64,000 bases of DNA from CAVYOD01 sp963770045 (GCA_963770045.1 CAVYOD010000018.1:62001-126000), one strand, 5' to 3'; counted from the stretch's first letter, positions 18,316-27,696 are shown. Made by a program: numbers and translations. Notes: generated by a model not told the origin, from the sequence alone.

Positions 18316-18991
18316 ATGAGGCTCATGAAAACCGTGGCCATCGTCGGCCAATCCCAGAGCGGCAAGACGAGTTTGATCCGGCGGCTGATCCCGGAGCTCC
18401 AAAAAAGAGGCAATTCCGTTTTCGTCATCAAGCATTGCGGCCACGGGTTCACCCTCGATCTCGAAGGGAAGGATTCCTGGGAATTTTCAGAGGCGGGAGC
18501 AGCCGGAGTGGGGATGGTCGGCCCTGATGAGCTGGCGGTCATCATAAAAGAAAAAGCAGATAGTGATTTCCGGCGGATAGCGCGAAGACATTTTCCGACG
18601 GCCGATTTCGTCATGGTGGAGGGCGGCCCTGGAATTCGAGGCTTCAAGAAAATCGAGGTCCTCAGGAAGGGTTTCGGCGACAGACCCGCTTCTGCGCCGG
18701 AGGACCTTCTGGCCATTGTTTCAGAAGAGGCCGGGCCCCTCTTCAGTGCCCTGCTTCCATCCTCGCCAGGCTAAAGAGATCGCGGATTTTCTGGAGCAGA
18801 GGTCCGATCTGGAGGACTCGTCTGTTTTTTTGGAGGTCGACGGCGACGGCCTTCCTCTCAACCCGTTTGTCGGGATTCTGTTTGAGAATATACTGATGGG
18901 TATGGTCCGGTCCTTGAAGGGGGCCGCGGCAAATCCAAAGAACATATTCTTGTCGCTTCAGAGGAGGGATCATCAAGATGAGGAACTATAA
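18316..18991 (+). CDS. mobB: Molybdopterin-guanine dinucleotide biosynthesis protein MobB (frameshifted)
   Basis: MobB is a P-loop GTPase that helps attach a nucleotide to the molybdenum or tungsten pterin cofactor. Walker A is AIVGQSQSGKTSLIRRL at the N-terminus, followed by VFVIKHCGHGFTLD and DFVMVEGG, all family marks. The frame changes near 18740-18760, after LLAIVSEEAG, into CFHPRQAKEIADFLEQ, the usual MobB end. A C-terminal extension follows (about 60 residues, with LPLNPFVGILFENILMGMVR) that I remember from MobB-like proteins of anaerobes. ATG 18325 is an alternative start. No MobA gene is in the window. It is divergent from the TonB receptor and overlaps the next gene by 14 bases. Confidence 0.8.
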
Positions 18992-19599
18992 GAATTGGAT
19001 CTGGATCGTTTTGTTCGGCTCAGTCTGGGGGCTGGCTGAGGTGTTTGTGGGAGAAAGTCTGTGGGGAAAGAATCTTCCCTTCGCTTCGGTCTGGCTTTCA
19101 GCCTTCGCCTTACTTATCCTAGCCAGCGCCAGAGGCATCCTTAACGAGCCGGGCTCCTCGACCGCCGTGGGTGCTTTTGCGGCGCTTTTTAAGCTGGCGA
19201 ATGCTGCCCCATTCTATTGTCATCTTCTGGGGATATTCATGATCGGCGCGGTTTTTGACCTGTTCTGTACGGCCTTCCTAAAACGAGACCGAAAGGCGTC
19301 ATTCCGTCAGTGCCCTGACCGGAATCATGAGCGCCTATGGCGCCAACGCCCTTTTTGCGCTCCTCATAACCTACGTCATTCGCTACCGGCCCTGGGTAGC
19401 CGGTGGCTGGCCCAAAGTCTCCCATCATATCTTCGTCAGCGGAAGTTGGACTGCCCTGGCAGCAGCCGTGCTCGTGCCCATTGGATTTGTCCTTGGCGCA
19501 AAGGGCTGGCAGATCGTCGAGCGCCGGCCGAACTGGGCGTATGGGAGCGCTCTGGCTGGGCTGGCCGTTCTCTGGGTGCTGGGGAGATTGGTGGGCTGA
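18978..19599 (+). CDS. Unidentified multi-span inner-membrane protein (frameshifted)
   Basis: About five or six hydrophobic helices are visible: IWIVLFGSVWGLAEVFVGE first, then SVWLSAFALLILASARGI, and after a frame change near 19290-19325 ALFALLITYVIRY and ALAGLAVLWVLGRLVG. The repaired length is about 206 residues. The layout resembles small substrate-binding membrane subunits of energy-coupling transporters, but no motif proves it. Because it sits between mobB and a ThiF-like gene, a role in Mo/W or cofactor supply is a reasonable guess. It overlaps mobB by 14 bases. Confidence 0.55.
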
Positions 19600-19623
19600 A
19601 AGACTTGCCTTTCTTGATCTAAG

Positions 19624-20262
19624 ATGATGGATCTCGAAAAACAGCTTTTCGCCAAGCACGACCTCAAAGTCCTGGCCGTTCTATCCAAGAGCGTTGTCGG
19701 CATAGCCGGCGCGGGCGGAATTGGCTCGAATGTGGCCGTGACTTTAGCAAGGTTAGGAATAGGGAAGCTGATTATCGCCGATTTTGACATCATCGAACCT
19801 GCTGACCTTAACAGACAGCAGTACTTTATAGAGCAGATTGGAAGGCCCAAGGTAGAGGCCCTGGAGGAAAATCTGAGGAAGATCAATCCGTTTTCCCAAT
19901 ACGATGTCCACAATGTCAGGGTCGGGCCGGAAAACGTTGCCGGGATTTTTTCGGAAGCGGATATTCTTGTAGAAGCGTTTGACAAGGCCGAGATGAAGCA
20001 GATGCTTATTGAAACCTGGCTTTCTCTTTTCCCCGACAGGCCGATTATCGCTGCTTCTGGATTGGCCGGGTTCGGCAAAAATAGGAAACTCCATCAGAGA
20101 AAGCTGGGAAATCTCTATATCTGCGGTGATGAAGAGACGGAGTGTGAAGAGTGCATCTCTCCGATGGCTCCCAGGGTGGCCATCGTGGCCAACATGCAGG
20201 CCAACCTGGTCTTGGAGCTGCTGATGAAAATCAAGGGAAAAGACTTGGAACAGGGAGGATGA
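19624..20262 (+). CDS. ThiF/MoeB-family E1-like adenylyltransferase
   Basis: E1-like enzymes adenylate the C-terminal Gly-Gly of a small sulfur carrier (ThiS or MoaD). The 212-residue protein has the nucleotide-binding motif VGIAGAGGIGSNVAVTLARL, then ADFDIIEPADLNRQQYF with the catalytic Arg region, and a short C-terminal half with CGDEETECEECISPMAPRV whose Cys residues may bind zinc. The size fits the short ThiF type found in anaerobes and not full MoeB. No thiS lies next to it; the MoaD-like protein at 23644, which ends in Gly-Gly, is the only candidate partner in the window. Confidence 0.8.
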   Translation: MMDLEKQLFAKHDLKVLAVLSKSVVGIAGAGGIGSNVAVTLARLGIGKLIIADFDIIEPADLNRQQYFIEQIGRPKVEALEENLRKINPFSQYDVHNVRVGPENVAGIFSEADILVEAFDKAEMKQMLIETWLSLFPDRPIIAASGLAGFGKNRKLHQRKLGNLYICGDEETECEECISPMAPRVAIVANMQANLVLELLMKIKGKDLEQGG

Positions 20263-20263
20263 A

Positions 20264-20544
20264 TTGTTCAAAGTCAATGAATACTACAACGGTAAGGTGA
20301 AATCCCTCGCCTTCAAGACCCCAGAGGGCCGGCGACAGTCGGGGTCATGGCCAAAGGTGAATATGAGTTCGGAACCTCATCGAAAGAAATCGTTACCGTC
20401 ATTGCCGGCCAGCTGGCGGTTAAGCTCCCGGGAAGCAAGGTTTGGAATAATATCGGTGCCAATCAAACGTTCACCGTTGAGGCCAATGAGAAATTCCAGC
20501 TCAAGGTCGAAGAGGACACGGCCTATATCTGCCTGTATAGATAA
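20264..20544 (+). CDS. ppnP: Pyrimidine/purine nucleoside phosphorylase PpnP (frameshifted)
   Basis: PpnP (formerly YaiE, DUF1255) is a small cupin-fold enzyme that splits nucleosides with phosphate. The start MFKVNEYYNGKVKSLAFKT (TTG 20264) and, after one base error near 20325-20345, VGVMAKGEYEFGTSSKEIV and FQLKVEEDTAYICLYR match E. coli PpnP along its length of about 93 residues. The start lies just after the ThiF-like stop. Confidence 0.8.
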
Positions 20545-20552
20545 ATAGAACG

Positions 20553-20686
20553 TACCCCGTCCCTCGTTCGCTCGTTCCCCGTGTTTAAAAAAATACCCTC
20601 TTTTAGGCTAGCTCCGGCACAATAAATATTTCGGATCTAGATCAGACGGGGCACGGGGGACGGAGTACAGGGAACGAGACAGACGT
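20553..20686. repeat. Inverted pair of degenerate 7-base arrays (ACGGRGN type)
   Basis: The right arm (20644-20684) reads ACGGGGC, ACGGGGG, ACGGAGT, ACAGGGA and ACGAGAC. The left arm, read on the minus strand, gives ACGGGGA, ACGAGCG, ACGAGGG and ACGGGGT. About 65 bases separate them. They lie between convergent ppnP and aldehyde dehydrogenase genes. A further single array of the same unit is at 34474. Confidence 0.65.
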
Positions 20687-22272
20687 CAGGTGACGTCGCG
20701 CTGAGTCCATTCGCCGTTGATCAAACGCCACATGCTGCCGGTGGGATTTTTGTCCCTCAATTCTTCCGGGAGGCGGCCCGGCCGGACATTGTCATAACAA
20801 TGGAGTGCCGTGAACCGGAGCAGGGAAGCCGGTATGCCCACCGACGTAAATCCAGGGTGGCCCGTAGCCGGGAATGGGCCGCCGTGATTCATCGCCGGAG
20901 TGACGACAACTCCCGTAGGCATTTTGTCGTTAAGCAGGCGGCCGACTTTCCGGCGCAGGATCGGCGCGATTTTCTCATAGAGAGGATCGTCGTGGCCCCG
21001 GCTGTGGCTGTAAATGGTCCCGGTGAGATTACCGTCCAGCTGACCGGCGATCTCGGCAAGCTGGGCGTCATGACTGAACAAGACGAACAGGGAAACATTT
21101 CCAAAGGCTTCCACTTGCAGCCCCTGTGGGTGTTTAAGGAACTGTTGACCGGAAACACAGAGCAGAGTGTTTGCAAAACTGTAACCCGGCCCGGGAAGCT
21201 CGCGGCCTCCGGTCACAATCCTGGCGCCGAGCCTGGTCATTTTCTTAAGCGCGGCCTGGATAGTGTCTATTGCCTGCCGGCCGACGAGGAGCCCCGGCGG
21301 ATTTGTCTCAAAAAGATTCTCCACGATCCCAAGAAAAGACTCGCTCTGGTCGTCGCCCTTGAGGATCACGAGTCCGGGCTTAGTGCAAAATTGCCCTGTT
21401 CCCATGGTGCAGGAGGCGAATATCTCCTGGGCGATTTGCTCTTTCCGCTCTGCCATGGCTCCCGGAAGAACGAACACGGGGTTCAGGCTGGACATCTCGA
21501 CGTAAATGGGTTTGCCGACCCTGTCCGCAGCCGCCTTAAGGCGCAGCCCCGCGGTCCGGCTCCCGGTGAAGGCCGTCGCTCCTATCAGCGGGTGAGTGAC
21601 GAGCTTCAGGCCGTCTTCGGGACTGAAGTGATAGAGCATCTGGACTGTGGCTCTGGGGAGTCCGGTCTCCTTCAGGCCGTCTAAAGCCACCTCCGCGAGG
21701 AGTTTGGTCGTTCCCGGGTGTCCGGGATTAGCCTTGGCGATGACCGGATTGCCAGAGGCGATGGCTGCGGCAAAATCCCCCCCGGCCGCGGAGTTGAAAG
21801 CGAAGGGGAAATTGTTTGGTCCGAAGATCACGACGGGGCCGCCGAGTGGGCCGTGTTTGGAGCGGATATTTTTTGTAGTATCGAGTGTCGCCCGGCACCA
21901 GGAGCGGTCCCGACAGGCGGCCGCCGCCTGTCGAAGCTGGTCGGTTGTCCTGAGCAATTCGGTCGTGCGAAGGCGAGGCTCTATGGGCAATCCGGTTTCT
22001 GCATGAGCTGTTTCGGCCAGCGCCTGGCCGCGGGATTCGAGCCGATCGGCGCATACTGCCAGAAACTGGGCGATAGAATCCGGCGAGAACGAGTCCAGTT
22101 TGTCGACTGCTTCGTGCGCGGCTTTTAGACAGGCTTCGACATCTTCAAAACTCGAAATCGGGTAAACATCCGGCAGGGGCTTCTTGGTCGCGGGGTTCAC
22201 GGCTTGAAAAGTTCCACACGGCTGAGCGGCTTGTCGCCATACTCCATCGACGAGGACTGGCTGAAGTGTCAT
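20686..22272 (-). CDS. NADP-dependent aldehyde dehydrogenase, 2,5-dioxovalerate-dehydrogenase-like
   Basis: The enzyme oxidises an aldehyde to an acid with NAD(P). At 528 residues it is longer than classical ALDH and matches the group that includes alpha-ketoglutaric semialdehyde dehydrogenase. The Asn of the oxyanion hole lies in IFGPNNFPFAFN, the general-base Glu in YVEMSSLNPVF and the catalytic Cys in GTGQFCTKPG. ATG 22272 follows AAGGAGAG; a TTG at 22296 also opens the frame. The frame is unbroken. With the AOR downstream it adds to an aldehyde-handling theme, but the substrate is unproved. Confidence 0.88.
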   Translation of the reverse strand: MTLQPVLVDGVWRQAAQPCGTFQAVNPATKKPLPDVYPISSFEDVEACLKAAHEAVDKLDSFSPDSIAQFLAVCADRLESRGQALAETAHAETGLPIEPRLRTTELLRTTDQLRQAAAACRDRSWCRATLDTTKNIRSKHGPLGGPVVIFGPNNFPFAFNSAAGGDFAAAIASGNPVIAKANPGHPGTTKLLAEVALDGLKETGLPRATVQMLYHFSPEDGLKLVTHPLIGATAFTGSRTAGLRLKAAADRVGKPIYVEMSSLNPVFVLPGAMAERKEQIAQEIFASCTMGTGQFCTKPGLVILKGDDQSESFLGIVENLFETNPPGLLVGRQAIDTIQAALKKMTRLGARIVTGGRELPGPGYSFANTLLCVSGQQFLKHPQGLQVEAFGNVSLFVLFSHDAQLAEIAGQLDGNLTGTIYSHSRGHDDPLYEKIAPILRRKVGRLLNDKMPTGVVVTPAMNHGGPFPATGHPGFTSVGIPASLLRFTALHCYDNVRPGRLPEELRDKNPTGSMWRLINGEWTQRDVT

Positions 22273-22395
22273 TATGTCTCTCCTTGATCCTAACAAAGAG
22301 GATTATAGGCAAGCGGTTTTTCGCTTGTCAATGAATCCCCAGCTTCGAGTGGCTTTTTTTGGTGCGAGTCAACATCCGATATCAACGACCTCACC

Positions 22396-22424
22396 TTGCC
22401 TTTCGTCTTGAATGACCCTATAAT
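22396..22424 (+). promoter_or_regulatory. Sigma70-type promoter
   Basis: TTGCCT (22396-22401) and a perfect TATAAT (22419-22424) are 17 bases apart, 33 bases ahead of the saccharopine-dehydrogenase-like gene. Confidence 0.6.
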
Positions 22425-22456
22425 TCTGCTTCTGAACGAGGAGAAGAGGAGCCGTT

Positions 22457-23617
22457 ATGAGCCACTATCTTGTCATGGGAGCGGGGAAAATAGGTGTTGT
22501 CCTGGCCAAAGACCTGATCGAAAGCGCCCCCGGCCATAGAGTGAGTCTTGTCGACATCGATGGCTCTCGGCTCGAAGCGGCCGCGCGCTTCATCGGCAGC
22601 GACCGATTGTCGACTGAACAAAGGAACATGGAGGATGATAAAGAGAGGGAGGCCCTGATCAGAGGAAAAGACGTCGTCCTGAACGCCATGCTCCACAGAC
22701 ACAGCCTTCCCGCCTTGAAGACAGCCGTCCGATGCGGGACCCATTTTGTGGACTTGGTGGGGGAAGCGCCGTTAGCTCGCCTGGAATATGATGAAGAGGC
22801 CAGGCGGAACGGGGTTATCGCGATCTCCGGCGTGGGTGTTTCGCCCGGAATAACCAACGTCTGCGTTGGCAGGGCCGTTTTCTTGCTCGACGAAACCCAC
22901 AGCGCCCGGATCTACTGCGGTGGCAATCCCGTCCGGCCGCGGCCGCCCTTGAGCTACCGGATTGTCTACTCCGTCGACAGTCTGCTCAATTTTTATCAGC
23001 GACCAGCCGTTATCATCAGAAACAGCCGGATAGAGGAGATCCCCGCTCTCTCGGAGGTCGAAGCCATCGGCTTCGGCCCGGATTTTCCGGAGATGGAGTG
23101 TTTTTTTACTGACGGGCTGAGCTCCCTTTTTCATACCATGCGGGGCAGGATCCAAAGAGACCTGTATGAAAAAACGGTCCGTCACCGAGGACACGCCGAA
23201 GGTTTCAAGACCCTGATAGACTGCGGTCTCTTTTCGCGGGAGCCGATTGCGGTCGCCGGGCAGCGAGTTGTTCCCCGTGAGGTCCTGGAATCTCTTCTCG
23301 AGGAGAGGATGAGACTCAGGGACGAGAGCGACGTGACCCTCTTGAGGATCGTGGTGGAGGGCTTAAAATCGGGCCGGGCCCAAAGACATACCTTTGAAAT
23401 GATCGATTATTTTGATCAAGCTAAGCGGTTCACGTCAATGGCCAAGACGACCGGGTTCCCGGCCTCAATCGCCGCCCAGATGATCGCGGCCGGCAGGATC
23501 ATCCGGCGCGGCGCCCTCTTCCCGGAGAACGTCTTTGACGGCGACCTCTATCCGGATTTCATGGAAGCCTTGAGAAAGAGGGGAGTGGTCATCTCGCACT
23601 CAGTCGTTTCCGATTGA
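22457..23617 (+). CDS. Saccharopine dehydrogenase-like NAD(P)-binding protein
   Basis: This is a 386-residue protein with an N-terminal Rossmann motif YLVMGAGKIGVVLAKDLIE and the domain arrangement of the saccharopine dehydrogenase / carboxynorspermidine dehydrogenase group, including GVGVSPGITNVCVGRAV. Such enzymes act on amino-acid-type substrates by reductive condensation or the reverse, but the exact reaction differs within the group. An AGGAG site precedes the ATG. It stands alone on its strand, 26 bases before the end of a MoaD-like gene on the other strand. Confidence 0.8.
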   Translation: MSHYLVMGAGKIGVVLAKDLIESAPGHRVSLVDIDGSRLEAAARFIGSDRLSTEQRNMEDDKEREALIRGKDVVLNAMLHRHSLPALKTAVRCGTHFVDLVGEAPLARLEYDEEARRNGVIAISGVGVSPGITNVCVGRAVFLLDETHSARIYCGGNPVRPRPPLSYRIVYSVDSLLNFYQRPAVIIRNSRIEEIPALSEVEAIGFGPDFPEMECFFTDGLSSLFHTMRGRIQRDLYEKTVRHRGHAEGFKTLIDCGLFSREPIAVAGQRVVPREVLESLLEERMRLRDESDVTLLRIVVEGLKSGRAQRHTFEMIDYFDQAKRFTSMAKTTGFPASIAAQMIAAGRIIRRGALFPENVFDGDLYPDFMEALRKRGVVISHSVVSD

Positions 23618-23643
23618 AGGGCAGACGCCCAAAAGCTGATAGA

Positions 23644-23871
23644 TTATCCGCCCGAGTAGATGGGCGAGATAGCAATCCGGTCCCCGTCTTGAAGCTCTTC
23701 TTCCGGCGCCACAGCCCTTCCATTCCGAGTGATAATCTTGGGACGCTCTTTCTTAACTTGAATGAGTGAGAGAAGAAGGCTCACGGTCGCACGGTCCGGG
23801 ACCTCGAGTTCCTTTTCGCTAAAACCGGCCTCATACATCAGGGGGCCGATCATTTTCACCTGGACTCTCAT
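23644..23871 (-). CDS. MoaD/ThiS-like sulfur carrier protein
   Basis: A 75-residue ubiquitin-fold protein ending in SPIYSGG, the C-terminal Gly-Gly that is activated and thiocarboxylated. Its tail, EELQDGDRIAISPIYSGG, is typical of MoaD-like carriers that serve pterin cofactor synthesis. It is divergent from the AOR gene, whose cofactor (a bis-pterin tungsten or molybdenum centre) needs such a carrier. The ThiF-like enzyme at 19624 could load it. Confidence 0.8.
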   Translation of the reverse strand: MRVQVKMIGPLMYEAGFSEKELEVPDRATVSLLLSLIQVKKERPKIITRNGRAVAPEEELQDGDRIAISPIYSGG

Positions 23872-23934
23872 GGGACTCTCATGCGAACGGCATTATAGCA
23901 GAAATCGATCAGAAATTGGAGCCGATTTTCTTCC

Positions 23935-23964
23935 TTGACATTGATCTTCGGGGCACGCTATATT
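23935..23964 (+). promoter_or_regulatory. Sigma70-type promoter of the AOR gene
   Basis: TTGACA (23935-23940) and TATATT (23959-23964) are 18 bases apart. About 110 bases of leader follow before the ATG. That leader holds an inverted pair TGGATGCC/GGCGTCCA which could form a hairpin. Confidence 0.6.
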
Positions 23965-24078
23965 AGGCTTCCCAGAGGGAGATTGGATGCCTCATTCAGA
24001 AATCCGGCTCTAATACAAAAATGCCTGGCGTCCATATCTCAGACTTGAATATCACCTTTAGACCTGGAGGATAGAAAC

Positions 24079-25917
24079 ATGTACGGATGGACGGGCAATA
24101 TTCTCAGAATCGATCTGACATCAAAAAAGGCTAAGAAAGAGACTTTCGACGAGGCGTTCGCCCAGAAATGGGTCGGCGGGCGAGGCTTTGCCTCCAAAAT
24201 CCTCTTTGACGAGCTCAAGCCGGGGATCGACCCTCTTGGTCCCGACAACAAGTTCATCGTCAGCGTCGGACCCATCGCCGGCATTCCTGCCCCCAACACG
24301 GGAAAAACAGTTGTCGCCGCCAAGTCACCCATGACCGGGGGCTACGGTGATGGAAACCTGGGAACGCGCTTCACCGAGCAGATCCGAAAGGCCGGTTTTG
24401 ACGCCCTGATCGTGGAGGGCCGGGCCGACAGGCCGACAATCCTCTACATCGAAGACGATAAAGTTGAATTCCTTGCGGCCGATGAAGTCTGGGGCAAGGG
24501 GACTTATGAAACCAACGCCTGGATATATTCCAAATATGGGAAGAGCGTCGGTGTCCTCAACATCGGCCAGGGTGGGGAAAACATGGTCCGTTTCGCCGTC
24601 GTAAGAAGCCTCGAGGGGCGGGCGGGAGGCAGGCCGGGGATGGGCGCCGTCATGGGCTCGAAGCGTCTCAAAGCGATTGTCGTCAAAGGGTCAAAACCGA
24701 TTCCTCAGGTTGACCAGGAGGGCATGAAGAAGCTCGGAGCTGCCGACCTCCGCAAGGTCCATGATCTCGACCAGCAGTCCGGCTGGTCCATCCAGGGCAC
24801 GAACGGCGTCCTCGCCTGGTGCAATGAAGTCGCTGCTCTCCCGGTGCGGAATTTCCGGAAAACCCATCATCCCGATGCCTGGAAAGTGGATGGGGAGCGC
24901 CTCAATAATGCCAGAGTCGCGACCTACGGCTGCCCCAACTGCACCATGCGCTGCGGCATTGCTATTCACGATCATGAGGGGCGGGAAGCGGAGCTCGACT
25001 ACGAAAATGTGGGTCTCCTGGGTCCGAACCTCGAGATCTTTGACCTGCCTCAGGTCGGCAGTCTGAATTATTTGTGCGACGACTACGGGGTCGACACGAT
25101 GTCCGGAGGCTGTGTCATGAGCTTCTACGCCGATGCCATTGATCATGGTGCGATCTCCGGCGACTTCAGATTTGGTGACGCAGAAAAGGCCAAGGAAGTC
25201 CTGCGCCGGATCGCCTACCGCGAGGGTGAAATCGGGAACCTCCTGGCCGAGGGAACACTGAGGGCCTCCAAGGTTATCGGCAAAGGCTCAGAGGCCTATG
25301 CCATGCAGGTCAAAGGCCTGGAACTCGCGGCTTACAACTGCAAGTTTATCCCAGGGATGGCCTTGGCCTTCGGGGTCAGCCCGATCGGGGCGCACCACAA
25401 GGAATCCTGGATCATCAGCTTTGAAATTAAGCAGACTTCGCGGGATTCTTACGGCCCGGAGAAAGCTCAGAAGGTGATCGAGCTCCAGCGGATCCGAGGC
25501 GGGCTGTTTGAGTCCATTGTGTCCTGCCGCTTTCCCTGGATTGAACTCGGCTGGGACATCAAAAACTATCCTCTCTACTTCAATAAGATCACGGGCCTGA
25601 ATTGGGATGTTGACAACTTCTGGACACTCGCTGACAGGATTTATTCCACGATCAAGCTCTTTTGGCTAAGGGAATATCCACAGACCGACAGGAAGCGCGA
25701 CTATCCCCCCGCCGTCTGGTTCGACCCGGCCAACGTCGACACGGAAGGACCGATCGCCGGAAAGCATTTGGAATACGACAAATACGACGGACTTCTGCAG
25801 CACTATTATGATATTCGCGGATATGACAAGCGGGGCATCCCCACCGAGGCCACCCTGGCCCGGCTCGGTCTCAGCGCCGAGGGCGAGGCAGCCAAGAAAT
25901 ACGGAACGCTGACCTGA
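24079..25917 (+). CDS. Aldehyde:ferredoxin oxidoreductase (AOR family)
   Basis: AOR enzymes oxidise aldehydes to acids and pass electrons to ferredoxin, using a tungsten (or molybdenum) bis-pterin and one [4Fe-4S] cluster. The protein is intact at 612 residues. The N-terminal domain is typical (WVGGRGFASKILFDE, and GMGAVMGSKRLKAIVV). Three cluster cysteines are in TYGCPNCTMRCGIAI; a fourth candidate is in FESIVSCRFPW. Cofactor-binding stretches around YGVDTMSGGC are also present. A strong ribosome site (CTGGAGGA) precedes the ATG. It probably works with the local MoaD, ThiF and MobB-like proteins, which make or load its cofactor. Confidence 0.95.
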   Translation: MYGWTGNILRIDLTSKKAKKETFDEAFAQKWVGGRGFASKILFDELKPGIDPLGPDNKFIVSVGPIAGIPAPNTGKTVVAAKSPMTGGYGDGNLGTRFTEQIRKAGFDALIVEGRADRPTILYIEDDKVEFLAADEVWGKGTYETNAWIYSKYGKSVGVLNIGQGGENMVRFAVVRSLEGRAGGRPGMGAVMGSKRLKAIVVKGSKPIPQVDQEGMKKLGAADLRKVHDLDQQSGWSIQGTNGVLAWCNEVAALPVRNFRKTHHPDAWKVDGERLNNARVATYGCPNCTMRCGIAIHDHEGREAELDYENVGLLGPNLEIFDLPQVGSLNYLCDDYGVDTMSGGCVMSFYADAIDHGAISGDFRFGDAEKAKEVLRRIAYREGEIGNLLAEGTLRASKVIGKGSEAYAMQVKGLELAAYNCKFIPGMALAFGVSPIGAHHKESWIISFEIKQTSRDSYGPEKAQKVIELQRIRGGLFESIVSCRFPWIELGWDIKNYPLYFNKITGLNWDVDNFWTLADRIYSTIKLFWLREYPQTDRKRDYPPAVWFDPANVDTEGPIAGKHLEYDKYDGLLQHYYDIRGYDKRGIPTEATLARLGLSAEGEAAKKYGTLT

Positions 25918-25924
25918 GAAGGAA

Positions 25925-27170
25925 TTAACCGTTCTCCATCTCGCGCCGAATCATTTCTCCGAAGCGCCGGATACCCTCTTGGATCTGTTCGGCCGTGACC
26001 AGGCTGAAACTGGCGCGCATACAATTCCTGAGTCCATTTTGAGTTGAAAAGGCATCGCCCGGCACGAGCAAAACCTTAAGCTCTCCGCAATACCGGTCTA
26101 TCATTCGGCGGCTGTCGCAGGTCTCGGGCAGCACGAACCAGATGAACATGCCTTCTCTGGGGATATTATATTGGACTTGGGGAGGGAGAAACACCTTGGC
26201 TGCTTTGATCATCGCATCTCGGTTTGTCCGGTAGAGCTCACAGTTCTTTTGAATATGGCGGCGGAAATTCTCGTGGCCGATAGCCTGGAGATACTTGGCG
26301 AGCATCTCCTGGATGAGCATGCTGGTGTGGAGGTTTGAGGATTGCTTGAAGAGAACGAAAAGCCTGGCCAAATCTGGCCGGGCCGGAGACATAGCCGATC
26401 CTCAGGCCCGGGGCGAAAACTTTGGAAAAGCTGTCCAGGCGGATGACGCGGCCCTGAGTATCCAATGATTGAATCGTCGGCCTCAGAGGAGTCTCTTCCA
26501 GCTTGATCAATTGATAAGGATCGTCCTCGAGAACGAGCACGTCAAAGGTGTTGGCGATATCGACAAGGTGCCGCCGCCTCTCTTCCGAGAGGGAGACTCC
26601 GCCGGGATTGTGTCCGTTGGGAATGGTGTAGATAAACTTGGGCAGCGGCTTTCCTTCTTTCCGGATATTCCTCAGAACGTTTTCCAAGAGATCCGTGTTC
26701 ATCCCATCCGCATCCAAAGGGACAGCGACGAAATTTTTTGTAAAAGCCCGAAAAGCCGAAATCGCGCCGGGGTAGGTCGGCTCGCAGACAATAACGCTGT
26801 CCTCCTGATCCAGGAAGAGATAAGCCATGATGAACAGCCCCTCCTGGCATCCGTTGAGAACGACGATCTGCGATTCCCCCAGGGTGATCCCATCCTTTTT
26901 CTGATGCCAGGCAAGAATTTCCCGGCGCAGTCCGACATGGGCATCGGAAGGACCATACTGCGATGAGATATCCAGGTCCTTCCCCTCGATGGCAATTTTC
27001 TGTCCGCTCTTGAATTCGACATCGACTTTCTTAAAGACGAACGTCTCGGGATTGGGATAGCCTCCTCCCAGGGAGATCATCCCTTCGACGCCCATGAACT
27101 TGATCAGCTCCCTGATCGCCGAAGGCGCCAGATTTTTGGCTCGGCGCGCGAGTCTTTCTTGGAATTGCAT
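25925..27170 (-). CDS. PLP-dependent aminotransferase class I, 2-aminoadipate/MocR-like (frameshifted)
   Basis: The enzyme belongs to fold type I aminotransferases, in the group with 2-aminoadipate aminotransferase (LysN) and kynurenine aminotransferase II. The first frame has the N-terminus EGMISLGGGYPNPETFVF, the Asn/Asp PLP-ring contacts (TIPNGHNPGGVSL, LVLEDDPY) and the PLP-lysine in RLDSFSKVFAPGLRIGY. A break near 26370-26380 is followed by the small domain, starting LFVLFKQSSNLHTSMLIQEM and ending with RASFSLVTAEQIQEGIR. The repaired length is about 414 residues. Convergent with AOR. Confidence 0.85.
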
Positions 27171-27277
27171 GAAGCCTCTCTTTTCCCGCGGGTTGGAACG
27201 ACTTCGCCCCGATCCCGCCGGGTTCGATGAACAAGGCCATGAATATAGAAGAAAATCCGCAAGAAATCAATCACCAG

Positions 27278-27367
27278 AAGTGAGGAGTAAGGGGTGAGGA
27301 GTGAGGAATCAAAAACCTAGGAAATGGCGAGACGACGAAACGGACGAGACGACGAGATAGACATTTT
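27278..27367. repeat. Two degenerate repeat arrays side by side
   Basis: At 27279-27306 the units are AGTGAGG, AGTAAGG, GGTGAGG and AGTGAGG (seven-base family). At 27325-27362 the units are ACGAAACGG, ACGAGACG and ACGAGATAG (nine-base family). The two families sit next to each other in the divergent spacer before the PspC gene. Confidence 0.6.
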
Positions 27368-27449
27368 TTGGGAACTTTTGAGCTGAGTTTGCGTATTTCA
27401 TAATGGGAATGATAGCATAGACAACAGCCATGCTTATGGAGAAGGAAAC

Positions 27450-27653
27450 ATGACCAAGAGCCTGAGACGTTCATTGAACAAGAGGATGATCGCCGGCGTC
27501 TGCGGCGGGTTGGCCGAGTACTTTGACCTCGATGTCTCTCTGATGAGACTCATTTTTGTGGCGGTCGCTCTGCTCACGGCCTTGATTCCCTTGCTCATAT
27601 TCTATATCGTCGCCTGGATCATCATCCCTGTTGAGACGCCCGAGAAAGGGTGA
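27450..27653 (+). CDS. PspC-domain membrane protein
   Basis: A 67-residue protein that is a single PspC domain: SLNKRMIAGVCGGLAEYFDL followed by a helix of about 30 residues and a charged end. PspC domains are membrane stress-response components. A GGAGAAGG ribosome site precedes ATG 27450. It has no phage-shock partners here. Confidence 0.9.
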   Translation: MTKSLRRSLNKRMIAGVCGGLAEYFDLDVSLMRLIFVAVALLTALIPLLIFYIVAWIIIPVETPEKG

Positions 27654-27696
27654 GGCCGGGGTCAATCTCGTTCCCTCTCGAAACCGCTTTTTTCAA

